Assembly (NCBI GenBank): GCA_964587105.1
Contig: CAZPKG010000007.1
Location: forward strand, 1 to 64,000
Direction of reading: 5' to 3'
Length of the DNA stretch: 64,000 bases
Source of the DNA: JABWCQ01 sp964587105
GTDB taxonomy: Bacteria > Electryoneota > RPQS01
Below, in pieces: positions 49,543 through 57,623 of the stretch (positions are counted from its first letter, which is position 1; the number at the start of each line of letters is the position of its first letter). Made by a program: the position numbers and the translations under genes. The notes below the pieces were generated by a model. The model worked only from the letters and a program-made list of their open reading frames with translations, had not been told where the DNA came from and did not search any database.

Positions 49543-49560
49543 AAGATTCTGGAGGGAATC

Positions 49561-50934
49561 ATGTATTCAAAATTCTTATTACCACTCACGACACTCATCC
49601 TCGCAACTGCTCTATGGACAAGCTGCGATGATGAACAAACATGCGACTGTATCGGAGATCCGCCACGAAGCGTAGGTGCAATCCAAATTGTTATCGGATC
49701 ACCAAGCGACACGCTGCATTTCATCCCCGGTGACCCAGCATCATTCTTCGTGCCTGTAACAATTATAGTAACGGATGATCGTGGACAACCGTTTCCTGGC
49801 ATTAAAGTAGATGTGTCACTTGCGAACCCAAGTTTCGGAGTAATCGAGTTTATAAACGACGCACTGTTAGATACGACCAACTCGCTCGGTCGTGTCGAAA
49901 CTGTTTTTCGCACCTACGGCCAAGAAGGCGAACAAGTCATCACTGCGACGGCGGGCGGTGTATCTATTTCCAGAATTCTTGTCATCACGAATCCGGAAGC
50001 GCCCATAAATAACCTCAGAATTTATGCAACTCCTGCCGTGATAGTGGCTGATTCCAATGAACTCGCTCAAACACTAATTACTTGCACAATTAGGGACGCA
50101 GGTAATCGCGGTGTTCCCAACGTGATTATCCATCCACACACAAACCATGGCACATTCACAGCCCCGTTCCCCACGGACTCCACTGGACGAACAGCCTTTC
50201 TCTGGAATTTCTACAACGAGTTTGGCATATTCACTATTCACGCTCAGGCAGGCGCTCACCGCGACTCCATCCAAGTCGAAGTGCGCTTGCGCGAAGCCCC
50301 CTTTACGTTTGAATTTGGAGCAACGCTTGCCAGTGATACATTCCTGTTTCTTCCTACCGATTCGTCTTCCTATCCTCCCGGCGCGACGCTCGTTGCATTT
50401 TTGGTTGATTCCGATCATCAAGCGATGGTCGGCGTTCCAGTTGTCGTCACTGTCTCAAATGGAGCAGTCGGACATATAGAGTATCCGTTAGACCGCTACG
50501 ACAGAACGGACCAAGATGGATATGCCGTCGCCACCTTCATCTCGCATTTGCAGGAAGGCGATGTCACTATTTCTGCCTGCGCTATTGGAGTGGAAAGGGA
50601 AATCACTCTCCATTGCTTAGAAGTTCCGGACCCCAATTTCTTTGGTTTAGTAATCAGCGCGGCATCCAATGATGATACGCTTTACGTTCCGGTAGGTGAA
50701 TCTGACAGCCTTCAATTTAGAATCTATGCTTTTGACGCCAACGGTAATCCAACAAGTGATGCAAACAACATCTGTTTAGGGTCACATGTTACCGATGGCA
50801 GACTCTTTCCATTGCGTCCGATTCGCCATGGAGTGTCAGAAAACAACTATTGGTATTTCCACGACAACTACGGGACGTTCTATCTGCGGGTGTTTCATGT
50901 TAATCTTGCGATAACCGTTCTACCCTCAAACTGA
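49561..50934 (+). CDS. Lipoprotein with multiple Ig-like (invasin/Big-type) domains, long paralogue
   Basis: 457 residues from the ATG at 49561. A longer frame upstream is repeat-derived. Lipobox ALWTSCDD with Cys22. Three to four Ig-like domains follow: residues ~45-150 (VTDDRGQPFPGIKVDVSLANP), ~155-255 (IRDAGNRGVPNVIIHPHTNHG), ~260-360 (VDSDHQAMVGVPVVVTVSNGAVG) and a final one (FDANGNPTSDANNICLG). The turn LLDTTNSLGRV is nearly identical to that of the paralogue at 47722. Such chains usually project from the outer membrane. The Shine-Dalgarno GGAGGG is present. Confidence 0.83.
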   Translation: MYSKFLLPLTTLILATALWTSCDDEQTCDCIGDPPRSVGAIQIVIGSPSDTLHFIPGDPASFFVPVTIIVTDDRGQPFPGIKVDVSLANPSFGVIEFINDALLDTTNSLGRVETVFRTYGQEGEQVITATAGGVSISRILVITNPEAPINNLRIYATPAVIVADSNELAQTLITCTIRDAGNRGVPNVIIHPHTNHGTFTAPFPTDSTGRTAFLWNFYNEFGIFTIHAQAGAHRDSIQVEVRLREAPFTFEFGATLASDTFLFLPTDSSSYPPGATLVAFLVDSDHQAMVGVPVVVTVSNGAVGHIEYPLDRYDRTDQDGYAVATFISHLQEGDVTISACAIGVEREITLHCLEVPDPNFFGLVISAASNDDTLYVPVGESDSLQFRIYAFDANGNPTSDANNICLGSHVTDGRLFPLRPIRHGVSENNYWYFHDNYGTFYLRVFHVNLAITVLPSN

Positions 50935-50971
50935 TAGCACAAGCTCCAGCGCTATCATTTACAAAGCACAC

Positions 50972-51000
50972 AAGGCGGCCTCGCAAGGGCCGCCTTATTG
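50972..51000. terminator. Hairpin between convergent genes
   Basis: AAGGCGGCC pairs with GGCCGCCTT across a seven-base loop, followed on the plus strand by ATTGTTGTTG. It lies 38 bp after the Ig-lipoprotein stop. Its minus-strand T run is minimal. Confidence 0.7.
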
Positions 51001-51041
51001 TTGTTGTCCGTCCACACTAAGACGGTAGGCAATCTATTTCT

Positions 51042-51083
51042 GATCTCCCTCCGCGCTGCGCGGGGGGATAAAGGGGGGTGTTA
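51042..51083 (+). repeat. Family A palindrome at the 3' end of the acyltransferase gene
   Basis: TCTCCCTCC, a GCGC hairpin and CGGGGGGATAAAGGGGGGTG. Its right edge touches the stop codon of the minus-strand acyltransferase gene. Confidence 0.75.
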
Positions 51084-52919
51084 GGCGGCCACGAGAATTG
51101 TCGAGCGCGCCACCGTGTTCAACTTCTGATGATACTCCCTAAACGCATCCGCTTCTTCTTTTCCCATATATCTCTCCAGAACCCGCTTCGGTGTCTTCGT
51201 CAAATCCACCAGCACAAGCCCGTCCACAACATTGCTGAAGTTCGGATCCACGTTGAATCCGAGCATCTTCCCGCCGAGCCGCAAATATTCCCGCACCAAC
51301 ACCGGTACGCCCTTGCCGTCGCGCTCAAGATCAGCGACGAGTCTTGATAGTTCATCCATCGAAGCAGGTTGCAACAGCGGCAATCGTCCTGTCAATGGTA
51401 AGGCTTCCACTCGCTTAAACGGAGTACGCGGCTTCACCCAAACTGCTCCCTGTTCATCGTAACAATGTCGCTCCAAGAATCGCACGATCATCTGCTGTGA
51501 AGCCGCTTCGTACTCCTTACTTATCGAGACAGGTCCGAATAAGAGCGAGTATTGCGGATGCAAGCTCACATAGCGCGCAATCCCTTTCCACAGCATCGCC
51601 AATGCCGCCGAAGACTTCTGATATTTCGCGCGTACGAAACTTCTCCCCATCTCCAATCCCGGACGCAATTGATCCATCAGTCGCGGATGAATCTTAAACA
51701 GAGTTTGCACATACAACTCATCGCGCAAGCTTAGCTTGTCCGTCGGCGCCAGCCGATACGCGCCGATCAACTCTTTTTCAGCACGATTCCAACTGAACAG
51801 ATGAAGATACTTCTGGTCGAACGGATCTAAATCAAGCGGCAAGCCGCTGCCTTCTCCGCACTGTCGAAATGCGATTTCCCGCTGCCTTCCGATTTCCAAA
51901 AGCATTTCAGGAATCTGTCGCGCCGACACACAAAACACCGCCACGTCTCCGGCTTCAAGCATCACACATTCACGCGGCAATCTTTCCACTTCACTTGAAA
52001 GCGCGTGCGGACGAGGGTGCTCCTGAACGGGCGGCAGACTCTTCTGTGGCAATGCATGCATTGCCGCAGCAATCGGACGGAATTTCCACCGGTTCTTCAG
52101 ATGAAACGTGCGCTGTCTTAAATAGCTTGTCGCCTCATCATCAGAACTAAACTCGTTTATCGTGCCTGCCGGAATCGAATGGCCGATGGCAAGCTTAATC
52201 TCCATGTTGCGTTTGTTCAAGAGTTCACGCGGCAAAAGCGCTGTCCGTAATCTCGGATGCACCAATCCCGCCAAGTGAAACACCGGACAATTCGTCCCTT
52301 TGAACAACACCGGAACCACTGACGCTCCGCTCTTCTTCGCGAACCGCGCGCACGATGTATTCCACTCAGGCTCCATCACCTGCCAATTGCGGCTCGTCAA
52401 AGCCGCGACTTCACCCGCCGGAAACATCACCACCATCCCACCGTCACGCAGCCACTCCATCGTTTCACGTACTGCTTTCGCATTCTGCTTGGCCGCGTGC
52501 GGTCCCCCAAACGGATCGACAAAAATACAAAAGTCATGCAGTTCGCGCAGCCTCGACAGCATGAAATTTGTCAGCACTTTCACATCAGGCCGGATCGCGC
52601 GCAACGTCACATATAAAATCATCGGATCAAGCAGACCAAACGGATGGTTCGCCACCACGACCGAAGCGCCGCTCGTCGGCACGCGGCTCAAGTCTTCATC
52701 AGATACTTGTACCTTCAAATCCAAACGGCTCAGGATGTCTTTGCAGAATCCTGACCCCGTTTCGCGTTCCATCAAGGAATTGTAAAACTTCTCCGCTTTC
52801 GGGAACGACAAAATATGATCAGCCACCGAAGCCGCCATGCTCGCGGCTCTCAATGTTAGCGTATCGTTACGACTTGGCCCGACCGAAAATACTCTACTCT
52901 GTCCCGTTTGCATAATCAC
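51081..52919 (-). CDS. Bifunctional acyltransferase, PlsC domain plus OlsB/GNAT-like domain (OlsF-like)
   Basis: A 612-residue protein of two parts. Residues ~85-290 are a PlsC-type O-acyltransferase with VVVANHPFGLLDPM (NHx4D) and MFPAGEVA (the glycerol-phosphate-binding block). Residues ~320-600 are an OlsB-like N-acyltransferase (GNAT fold): FSWNRAEKELIGAYRLAPTD, MELGRSFVRAKYQKSSA-like (here LEMGRSFVRAKYQ) and LFGPVSISKEY. The order and size match OlsF, which makes ornithine- or glycine-type aminolipids by two acylations. The amino acid head group here is unknown. It is a single gene. Transcription would come from the AT-rich gap at 52920-52960. Confidence 0.85.
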   Translation of the reverse strand: MIMQTGQSRVFSVGPSRNDTLTLRAASMAASVADHILSFPKAEKFYNSLMERETGSGFCKDILSRLDLKVQVSDEDLSRVPTSGASVVVANHPFGLLDPMILYVTLRAIRPDVKVLTNFMLSRLRELHDFCIFVDPFGGPHAAKQNAKAVRETMEWLRDGGMVVMFPAGEVAALTSRNWQVMEPEWNTSCARFAKKSGASVVPVLFKGTNCPVFHLAGLVHPRLRTALLPRELLNKRNMEIKLAIGHSIPAGTINEFSSDDEATSYLRQRTFHLKNRWKFRPIAAAMHALPQKSLPPVQEHPRPHALSSEVERLPRECVMLEAGDVAVFCVSARQIPEMLLEIGRQREIAFRQCGEGSGLPLDLDPFDQKYLHLFSWNRAEKELIGAYRLAPTDKLSLRDELYVQTLFKIHPRLMDQLRPGLEMGRSFVRAKYQKSSAALAMLWKGIARYVSLHPQYSLLFGPVSISKEYEAASQQMIVRFLERHCYDEQGAVWVKPRTPFKRVEALPLTGRLPLLQPASMDELSRLVADLERDGKGVPVLVREYLRLGGKMLGFNVDPNFSNVVDGLVLVDLTKTPKRVLERYMGKEEADAFREYHQKLNTVARSTILVAA

Positions 52920-52991
52920 CTCAAAGTTACGTACAGGCTTAAGATAACTTGAGATTGTAAATACCGAGTGTGTTCCATGTTAGTTTTCTGC

Positions 52992-53023
52992 AAAAAAGCG
53001 GGGCGAACCAATTGGTTCGCCCC
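52992..53023 (-). terminator. Rho-independent terminator of the lamin-tail T9SS gene
   Basis: A perfect 24-bp palindrome (GGGGCGAACCAATTGGTTCG plus CCCC) followed on the minus strand by GCTTTTTT. Between it and the gene stop, bases 53044-53090 hold a second GC hairpin (CCAGCGTTCACGCTGG). Confidence 0.88.
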
Positions 53024-53091
53024 ACTTAATTTCTCTCACCTCGCCGCCGAGCGTCACGCGCCAGCGGCAACGGGTCCAGCGTTCACGCTGG

Positions 53092-55380
53092 CTACTTCAT
53101 CAGCACCATCTTCATCGTTGAAGTGAACTCACCGGCGGTTAAGCGGTAGAGATACACTCCACTTGTCAGATTTGCGCCGGCGAAATTGACGGTGTGCGAA
53201 CCTGCCGTCAAGTTGCCGTTGATAAGTGTGGCAACTTCCTGTCCGGCGACGTTGTAAACCGTCAAGGTCACAACGGAATTTTCAGCCAAATCAAACCGAA
53301 TCGAAGTTTCCGGATTGAACGGGTTCGGGTAGTTCTGATGCAAAGCGAATTCCGTCACAACGGTGTTGCCACTGCGCGGCGTCGCTGATGCAACGGCCAG
53401 AACTTCACGCTCACCATTCACTGAAATCACTGACAGCTCATAGCTGTAAGAAAGATCGTTGGCAACGGTTTCATCAACATAGGTGTAGGTTGCGCCGATT
53501 TCGCTGTTGCGAGCGGCAACACGAGCCAGCAATTCACCATCACGACGAACTTCAAATTTGTCCAATTCGGATTCGGAAGCCGTGTTCCAATTCAACACAA
53601 CTTGCTCATCACCGGCAACGGCGGAGAAGCTGCCGAATTCGATCGGCAGCGGGCCATCCACTTGACCTGAGTTGCCGCCTGCTGTCCAGTTCACACTGTC
53701 ATGGCAGGTCGGGTGATAGAGCATGAAGCCTGTGACCGAGCCGAAGTTGAGCGGTTGTGCCGCAACAAAGATAATCGAGTCACCATCGTTGCCGTCGCCG
53801 CCCGGAAGAACCGTCCAATAGGTTGTGGCTTCTGAAGTGACCGAACCAACTGTGCCTGCACAGAGGTTCGTGAAGATAACGCGGTCAAGGCAACCGCTGA
53901 CGTGAGTCAGAGTGTAAATCCACGACGGCGGGCCGTAAGTGGAAAGCGAAACCGTTCCGGCCGCAGGATCGGGACAGCAGAAGCCCTGATCATACGGAGT
54001 GCAATGACGATATTGACCGATGGTGGCAAAAGAAATTTTCGTTTCCGTCCACTCAGCCGGGTCGCCTGACCAACCTGCATCGGGATTGCACTTCTCAATC
54101 GAGTTACCCGCATTGCCGAATGCAAGGTCGGGGTAGAACACGGTCAGTGAACCGTCCACTAATTGCCCACCCGCTGCCGAGGTGAACAACGCAAGGTTGT
54201 CACCCGTGTTGCCGAGCGTCCATGAGCCGGTCACCGGAGTGCAGATAATTTCGCCGGTGATGCCGGGAAGATCAACACGGCATAGAATCGCGCGAGCGCC
54301 TGCACCGATAAACGTTCCGGCGGGAATGGCGATTACGCCTTCGCCGCCATTGCCGGGATAGACGTCGTCGTCGGACAGAACCCAACCGGAAATGTCAAGC
54401 GGAACATTAGTCTGATTCAGAATTTCAACCCATTCCGCATCGGTGGAAGCGGTATCGTCATACATGATTTCGGTGATGACAACGTCGCCTTGACCAACGG
54501 TGATATTCACGGTGAATTGGCAAATGCCGTCAACCGTCAAGTTACCGAAAAGATCGGCAACGTTGTTCACAGTCACGGTATAAGTATTGTTGGGAAGCGG
54601 AGCAAAAGTGAGGTGAACGAGACGGAGGTTCGTGCCGTCACGCAGAGCGGACAGCGGCGCGCCGATGCCGGGCGTGACGTCGTAGTTGGCTTCGTTTTCA
54701 GCAGTGGTGATTTCCACGGTTTCGCTGAAGAGAACATCAACTTGGGTATTGGTCACAGCCGAGCAGGAGGTCACTGTCGGCGGAATAGCGTCGGCACACG
54801 GGCTATTGGCAAAACCCGGAGTACACTTGCGGAAACGGCCTGCAGCGGCGAAAATATTCGTGGATTCGTGCCATGCAGCAGGATCGTTTGACCAAGCGGC
54901 ATTGGGATCGCACTTCTCAATCGAGTTACCGAGATTGGTTCCGGCAAGATCGGGGAAGCTTGTCGAAAGAGAGCCGTCAATCAAAATTCCACCGGTTGCG
55001 GCTGAGTAGAGAGCAAGGTTGTCACCGCTGTTTCCGAGTGTCCAGCTTCCTGTCGGGAATGTGCATACGACTTCGTCGGTGATTTCAGGAAGGGTGACGC
55101 GGCACAGAACCAAGTAGGCTCCGGCGCCAATTGTCGTACCTGCGGGAACTACGATAACACCCTCACCGCCGTTGCCGGGGTAAACGTCGTCATCCAAGCA
55201 CGCCCAGCCACTGATATCAATGGCGGCTGCGGTGGTGTTGTGAATCTCAACCCACTCATTATCGGTGCTTGCGGTGTCGTCATACATCACTTCTGTGAAA
55301 ACGACCGAGCCGGGGACTTGGGCAAAAGAAACGGTTGCGGCAATTACGAGGGCCGCCAAAATCATCCAAAAACGGGACAT
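53092..55380 (-). CDS. T9SS-sorted protein with two lamin-tail (LTD) modules
   Basis: About 762 residues from the ATG at 55380, with GGAGG upstream and a promoter at 55424-55452. Signal peptide MSRFWMILAALVIAATVSFA. Two similar modules follow (residues ~22-190 and ~305-470), each with VxxTEVMYDDTASTDxEWVEI, DDDVYPGNGGEG and LGNSGDNLAL or LGNTGDNLAL strands, the pattern of lamin-tail domains. An SbsA-type Ig domain separates them (IPPTVTSCSAVTNTQVDVLFSE). A Cys-rich region, a FnIII module (VVLNWNTASESELDKFEVRRDG) and the T9SS domain (YPNPFNPETSIRFDLAE ... GVYLYRLTA ... KMVLMK) complete it. Its tail resembles that of the protein at 5458-6798. Confidence 0.9.
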   Translation of the reverse strand: MSRFWMILAALVIAATVSFAQVPGSVVFTEVMYDDTASTDNEWVEIHNTTAAAIDISGWACLDDDVYPGNGGEGVIVVPAGTTIGAGAYLVLCRVTLPEITDEVVCTFPTGSWTLGNSGDNLALYSAATGGILIDGSLSTSFPDLAGTNLGNSIEKCDPNAAWSNDPAAWHESTNIFAAAGRFRKCTPGFANSPCADAIPPTVTSCSAVTNTQVDVLFSETVEITTAENEANYDVTPGIGAPLSALRDGTNLRLVHLTFAPLPNNTYTVTVNNVADLFGNLTVDGICQFTVNITVGQGDVVITEIMYDDTASTDAEWVEILNQTNVPLDISGWVLSDDDVYPGNGGEGVIAIPAGTFIGAGARAILCRVDLPGITGEIICTPVTGSWTLGNTGDNLALFTSAAGGQLVDGSLTVFYPDLAFGNAGNSIEKCNPDAGWSGDPAEWTETKISFATIGQYRHCTPYDQGFCCPDPAAGTVSLSTYGPPSWIYTLTHVSGCLDRVIFTNLCAGTVGSVTSEATTYWTVLPGGDGNDGDSIIFVAAQPLNFGSVTGFMLYHPTCHDSVNWTAGGNSGQVDGPLPIEFGSFSAVAGDEQVVLNWNTASESELDKFEVRRDGELLARVAARNSEIGATYTYVDETVANDLSYSYELSVISVNGEREVLAVASATPRSGNTVVTEFALHQNYPNPFNPETSIRFDLAENSVVTLTVYNVAGQEVATLINGNLTAGSHTVNFAGANLTSGVYLYRLTAGEFTSTMKMVLMK

Positions 55381-55423
55381 GATACCTCCGGTTGTCAAGG
55401 ATAAAACCATAGCAAGTCGGCTA

Positions 55424-55452
55424 AATATACTTAAACCGTTGCTGTAAGACAA
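55424..55452 (-). promoter_or_regulatory. Predicted promoter of the lamin-tail T9SS gene
   Basis: On the minus strand TTGTCT (55452-55447), a 17-bp spacer and TATATT (55429-55424), about 43 bp before the ATG at 55380. Confidence 0.55.
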
Positions 55453-55592
55453 CCGAATCGCGCCAATCACAATAATTGACCCATCAGGTCAACTATTTGA
55501 AAATTCGTTAGATTGTTAGGGAGTTTGGCGAGTCTCTCACAATGTGAGAAATCGCGGGAGGACAAGGAGAGGTTTGAGGGGTGAGTTTTGCA

Positions 55593-55788
55593 GTCAGAAG
55601 TCTGAAGTCAGAACTCAGAAGTCCCCCTTCCTTCCTTCGTTCGAGGACAAGTCTGATTCCGCCGTGAACGGGGGAAGGCCGGGGGGCGGAGATTTGATGC
55701 AGACGACAGCGGGAGGCCGCGGCAGTATTGAGCACCCCCTACCTCCCCCCTTTTGTCCCCCCAAAGTTGAGGATAATTTTGGGGGGAC
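55593..55788. repeat. Heptamer array and inverted family A palindrome
   Basis: Heptamer array at 55593-55620 (GTCAGAA, GTCTGAA, GTCAGAA, CTCAGAA), the reverse complement of the type seen at 47613. Family A element at 55743-55788 in minus orientation, of the subtype at 6850. Between them (55621-55742) are short C-rich and G-rich runs without a clear structure. No gene is seen from 55381 to 55969. Confidence 0.7.
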
Positions 55789-55880
55789 ATCGGAAGATGG
55801 ACGGATTAAGTGTAAGTGAAAAGTTAAGTTGATTTAGGCCAGGCCGGGGCGGGATGATATTGTTCTATGCATTGAAACAC

Positions 55881-55910
55881 TTGATTTTTGCATTCCTTCG
55901 CATGTATATT
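55881..55910 (+). promoter_or_regulatory. Predicted promoter of the candidate selenoprotein gene
   Basis: TTGATT at 55881-55886, 18 bp, TATATT at 55905-55910, about 60 bp before the ATG at 55970. Confidence 0.5.
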
Positions 55911-55969
55911 AAGATTAATCGACCATATATTCCATTAATTATTACTCCACAGGAAAGTTTAGGAAAACC

Positions 55970-57289
55970 ATGAATCGCGCCATCAAAATCTTTGCCGTCT
56001 GCATTGCATACTTGACCTGGGGCCAGTTAGCCTCAGGCCAAGTCAAGTGAGCATCGCCGAATCTCCCGGTCGGGAGTTTTCTGGCCACCCAAGCCTTCGA
56101 GCCGGGGAAGCTCGAACTTGGGATCGGATACGAATACGAACTCAGTAATCACGCCCATCGCGGCCACGAAGTAACTGCGAATCCGAAGGAGGAGATCACC
56201 AAATTCTCCACAGTTAATCTGCGGGCAACATATGCTCTTAGCCCACGCGTCAGACTGCATGGGATGCTGCCTATTCGAAGCATATTGGCACCAAAGACGG
56301 ACACAGCCTCTGGAAGCCGTTACCTGCGAGACTTCTCAGGCGTCGGAGACGTGCTTGCGTCCGCGACTTTTCTTGCCGTTTCATCCGCACGGACAGATCA
56401 GACCGTGGTAGCTCTTACCGCCGGGTTGCGCCTGCCCACAGGTGATTCGAATCCGGATCACGACTGGGGTTTCGGCAACTCGCGCGATCCCGTTTTGCAG
56501 CCCGGATATGGAACGGTTGACCCGCTCTTCGGTGTATCTTACGGTAGAAAACTGGGACGGTTTGGCTTTGCGGCGTCGGCGGTCACGCGATTGTCCGGAG
56601 GAACGAATGTCCATGGGTATCGTTATGCCGACGAATACCAAGGGACCATGGGAGTTTCCCGGAATATCGCGGATTGGCTGGACGCGGGGCTTTCAGGCGC
56701 GGTGTTGACATCCGCACACGACTTTGACAATGGTGCAATGGTGCAAAACACCGGAGGTATGTGGGGCTATTTGATCCCGCAAGTCACGCTGAAATCCACG
56801 GGCGTGCGGCTCGAGCCGAGCGTGCAGATCCCCGTGTACTCATTCGTCAACGGCGGACAACTTGTATCGGATGCAATTTACTCGATCGCATTGAGTTTTG
56901 ACGTCGGGAGAAACGCAACATCCATGTCAGGCAACCATCAGATGTCCGGAATGGCGAATGTCGTCAGACCGAAAAACCTGCAATTCGCCTCAAGTTGTCG
57001 GGATTGCGGAATATCCGGTATTGTCCATCCGCAGAACATGACGCTGATCGAGATCATGTCCGATGCTTGCGGAGCCTGTCAGGAGCTGGAACCGAAACTC
57101 AGCAGTTTTGCTGCTTCACATCCCAATCTTGCTGTGCGTCAGGTGGACTATTTCTCGTTGACGCAAAATCAAGTGACAGAACTGGGTATCGTGGAAACGC
57201 CAACTCTGTTATTATATGCACCGGACGGCTCACTGGTTGAGCAGGTGAGCGGAACTGACCTAAAGTCTATCGAGTCTCATCTGCGATAG
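55970..57289 (+). CDS. Candidate selenoprotein: exported beta-rich protein with C-terminal thioredoxin-like domain, in-frame UGA
   Basis: Reading from the ATG at 55970 (AGGA seven bases upstream), codons 1-26 give a signal peptide (MNRAIKIFAVCIAYL ... SGQ). Codon 27 is TGA (56048-56050). The same frame then runs stop-free to 57289, for 439 residues in all. The sequence just after the UGA (ASPNLPVGSFLATQAFEPGK) reads as normal protein. Residues ~40-320 have alternating strands like an outer-membrane barrel. Two CxxC pairs follow (343/346 and 367/370), the second in a thioredoxin-like fold (SDACGACQELEPKL ... VETPTLLLYAPDG). A SECIS-like hairpin follows the UGA. A nonsense mutation is the main alternative. 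Confidence 0.65.
56048..56076 (+). promoter_or_regulatory. In-frame UGA with SECIS-like hairpin
   Basis: TGA at 56048-56050 is followed 17 bases later by a GGTC loop (56068-56071) closed by a 5-bp stem CTCCC/GGGAG (56063-56076), with two more A-T pairs after a T-T mismatch. In the E. coli fdhF SECIS, as I recall it, the apical loop also reads GGUC and begins about 18 bases after the UGA. Confidence 0.5.
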
Positions 57290-57312
57290 AACAGGCCGAG
57301 CTTTGGAAACAG

Positions 57313-57341
57313 GCAGAGGCGGTTTCGGACCGCCTCTGTTG
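57313..57341 (+). terminator. Hairpin terminator after the candidate selenoprotein gene
   Basis: CAGAGGCGGT pairs with ACCGCCTCTG across a TTCGG loop, then TTGC. The stem is strong and the T run is short. It begins 24 bp after the stop. Confidence 0.7.
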
Positions 57342-57481
57342 CTTGGGAGCGGGCATATCAGAATACTTACCCGTTGCCGAACGGCGCACATGGGCAGTTG
57401 ACTTTAGTGCTCAAAATCCATATACTTGGGTTCGTTTGCGACTTTTTGGAAGTGGTTGTTTTTTCGAGAGGTCATGTGTAA

Positions 57482-57555
57482 GCGCCCGTAGCTCAACTGG
57501 ATAGAGCGTCTGGCTACGGACCAGAAGGTTTGGGGTTCGAATCCCTACGGGCGTA
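57482..57555 (+). tRNA. tRNA-Arg (anticodon ACG)
   Basis: A complete cloverleaf of 74 nt. The acceptor stem GCGCCCG pairs with CGGGCGT (G-T at the end), the D arm is GCTC..GAGC, the anticodon stem is TCTGG/CCAGA with loop CTACGGA giving anticodon ACG, and the T arm is GGGGTTCGAATCCC. The CCA end is not encoded. A34 of this tRNA is the substrate of TadA, whose gene lies 68 bp downstream. Confidence 0.97.
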
Positions 57556-57567
57556 CAAGAAGGCAAA

Positions 57568-57595
57568 GGATGAAGGATGAAGGATGAAGGATGAA
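57568..57595 (+). repeat. Heptamer array GGATGAA x4
   Basis: Four perfect copies of GGATGAA between the tRNA and tadA. It is the most regular heptamer array in the window. It could act as a spacer or affect processing of a tRNA-tadA transcript. Confidence 0.9.
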
Positions 57596-57623
57596 TGGGC
57601 AGAATTAACTGCCTATATATTCT

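Noticed and set aside
42610..49560. An integron cassette array with attC sites between the plus-strand genes
   Set aside because: The palindromes lack the paired core sites (RYYYAAC and GTRRRRY) of attC, occur also outside the region and on the other strand, and no integrase gene is near.
1..55380. Presence of T9SS machinery genes (gldK-N, sov/sprA, porU, porV)
   Set aside because: Many proteins carry the sorting tail, but I see no gene resembling the secretion apparatus itself in this window.
56048..56050. UGA read as tryptophan under an alternative genetic code
   Set aside because: TGA ends many genes here (for example 2167-2169 and 59713-59715) and Trp is written TGG throughout, so the code is standard.
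57568..57595. CRISPR-like arrays (GGATGAA and other heptamer runs)
   Set aside because: The unit is 7 bp with no spacers, and no cas genes are in the window.
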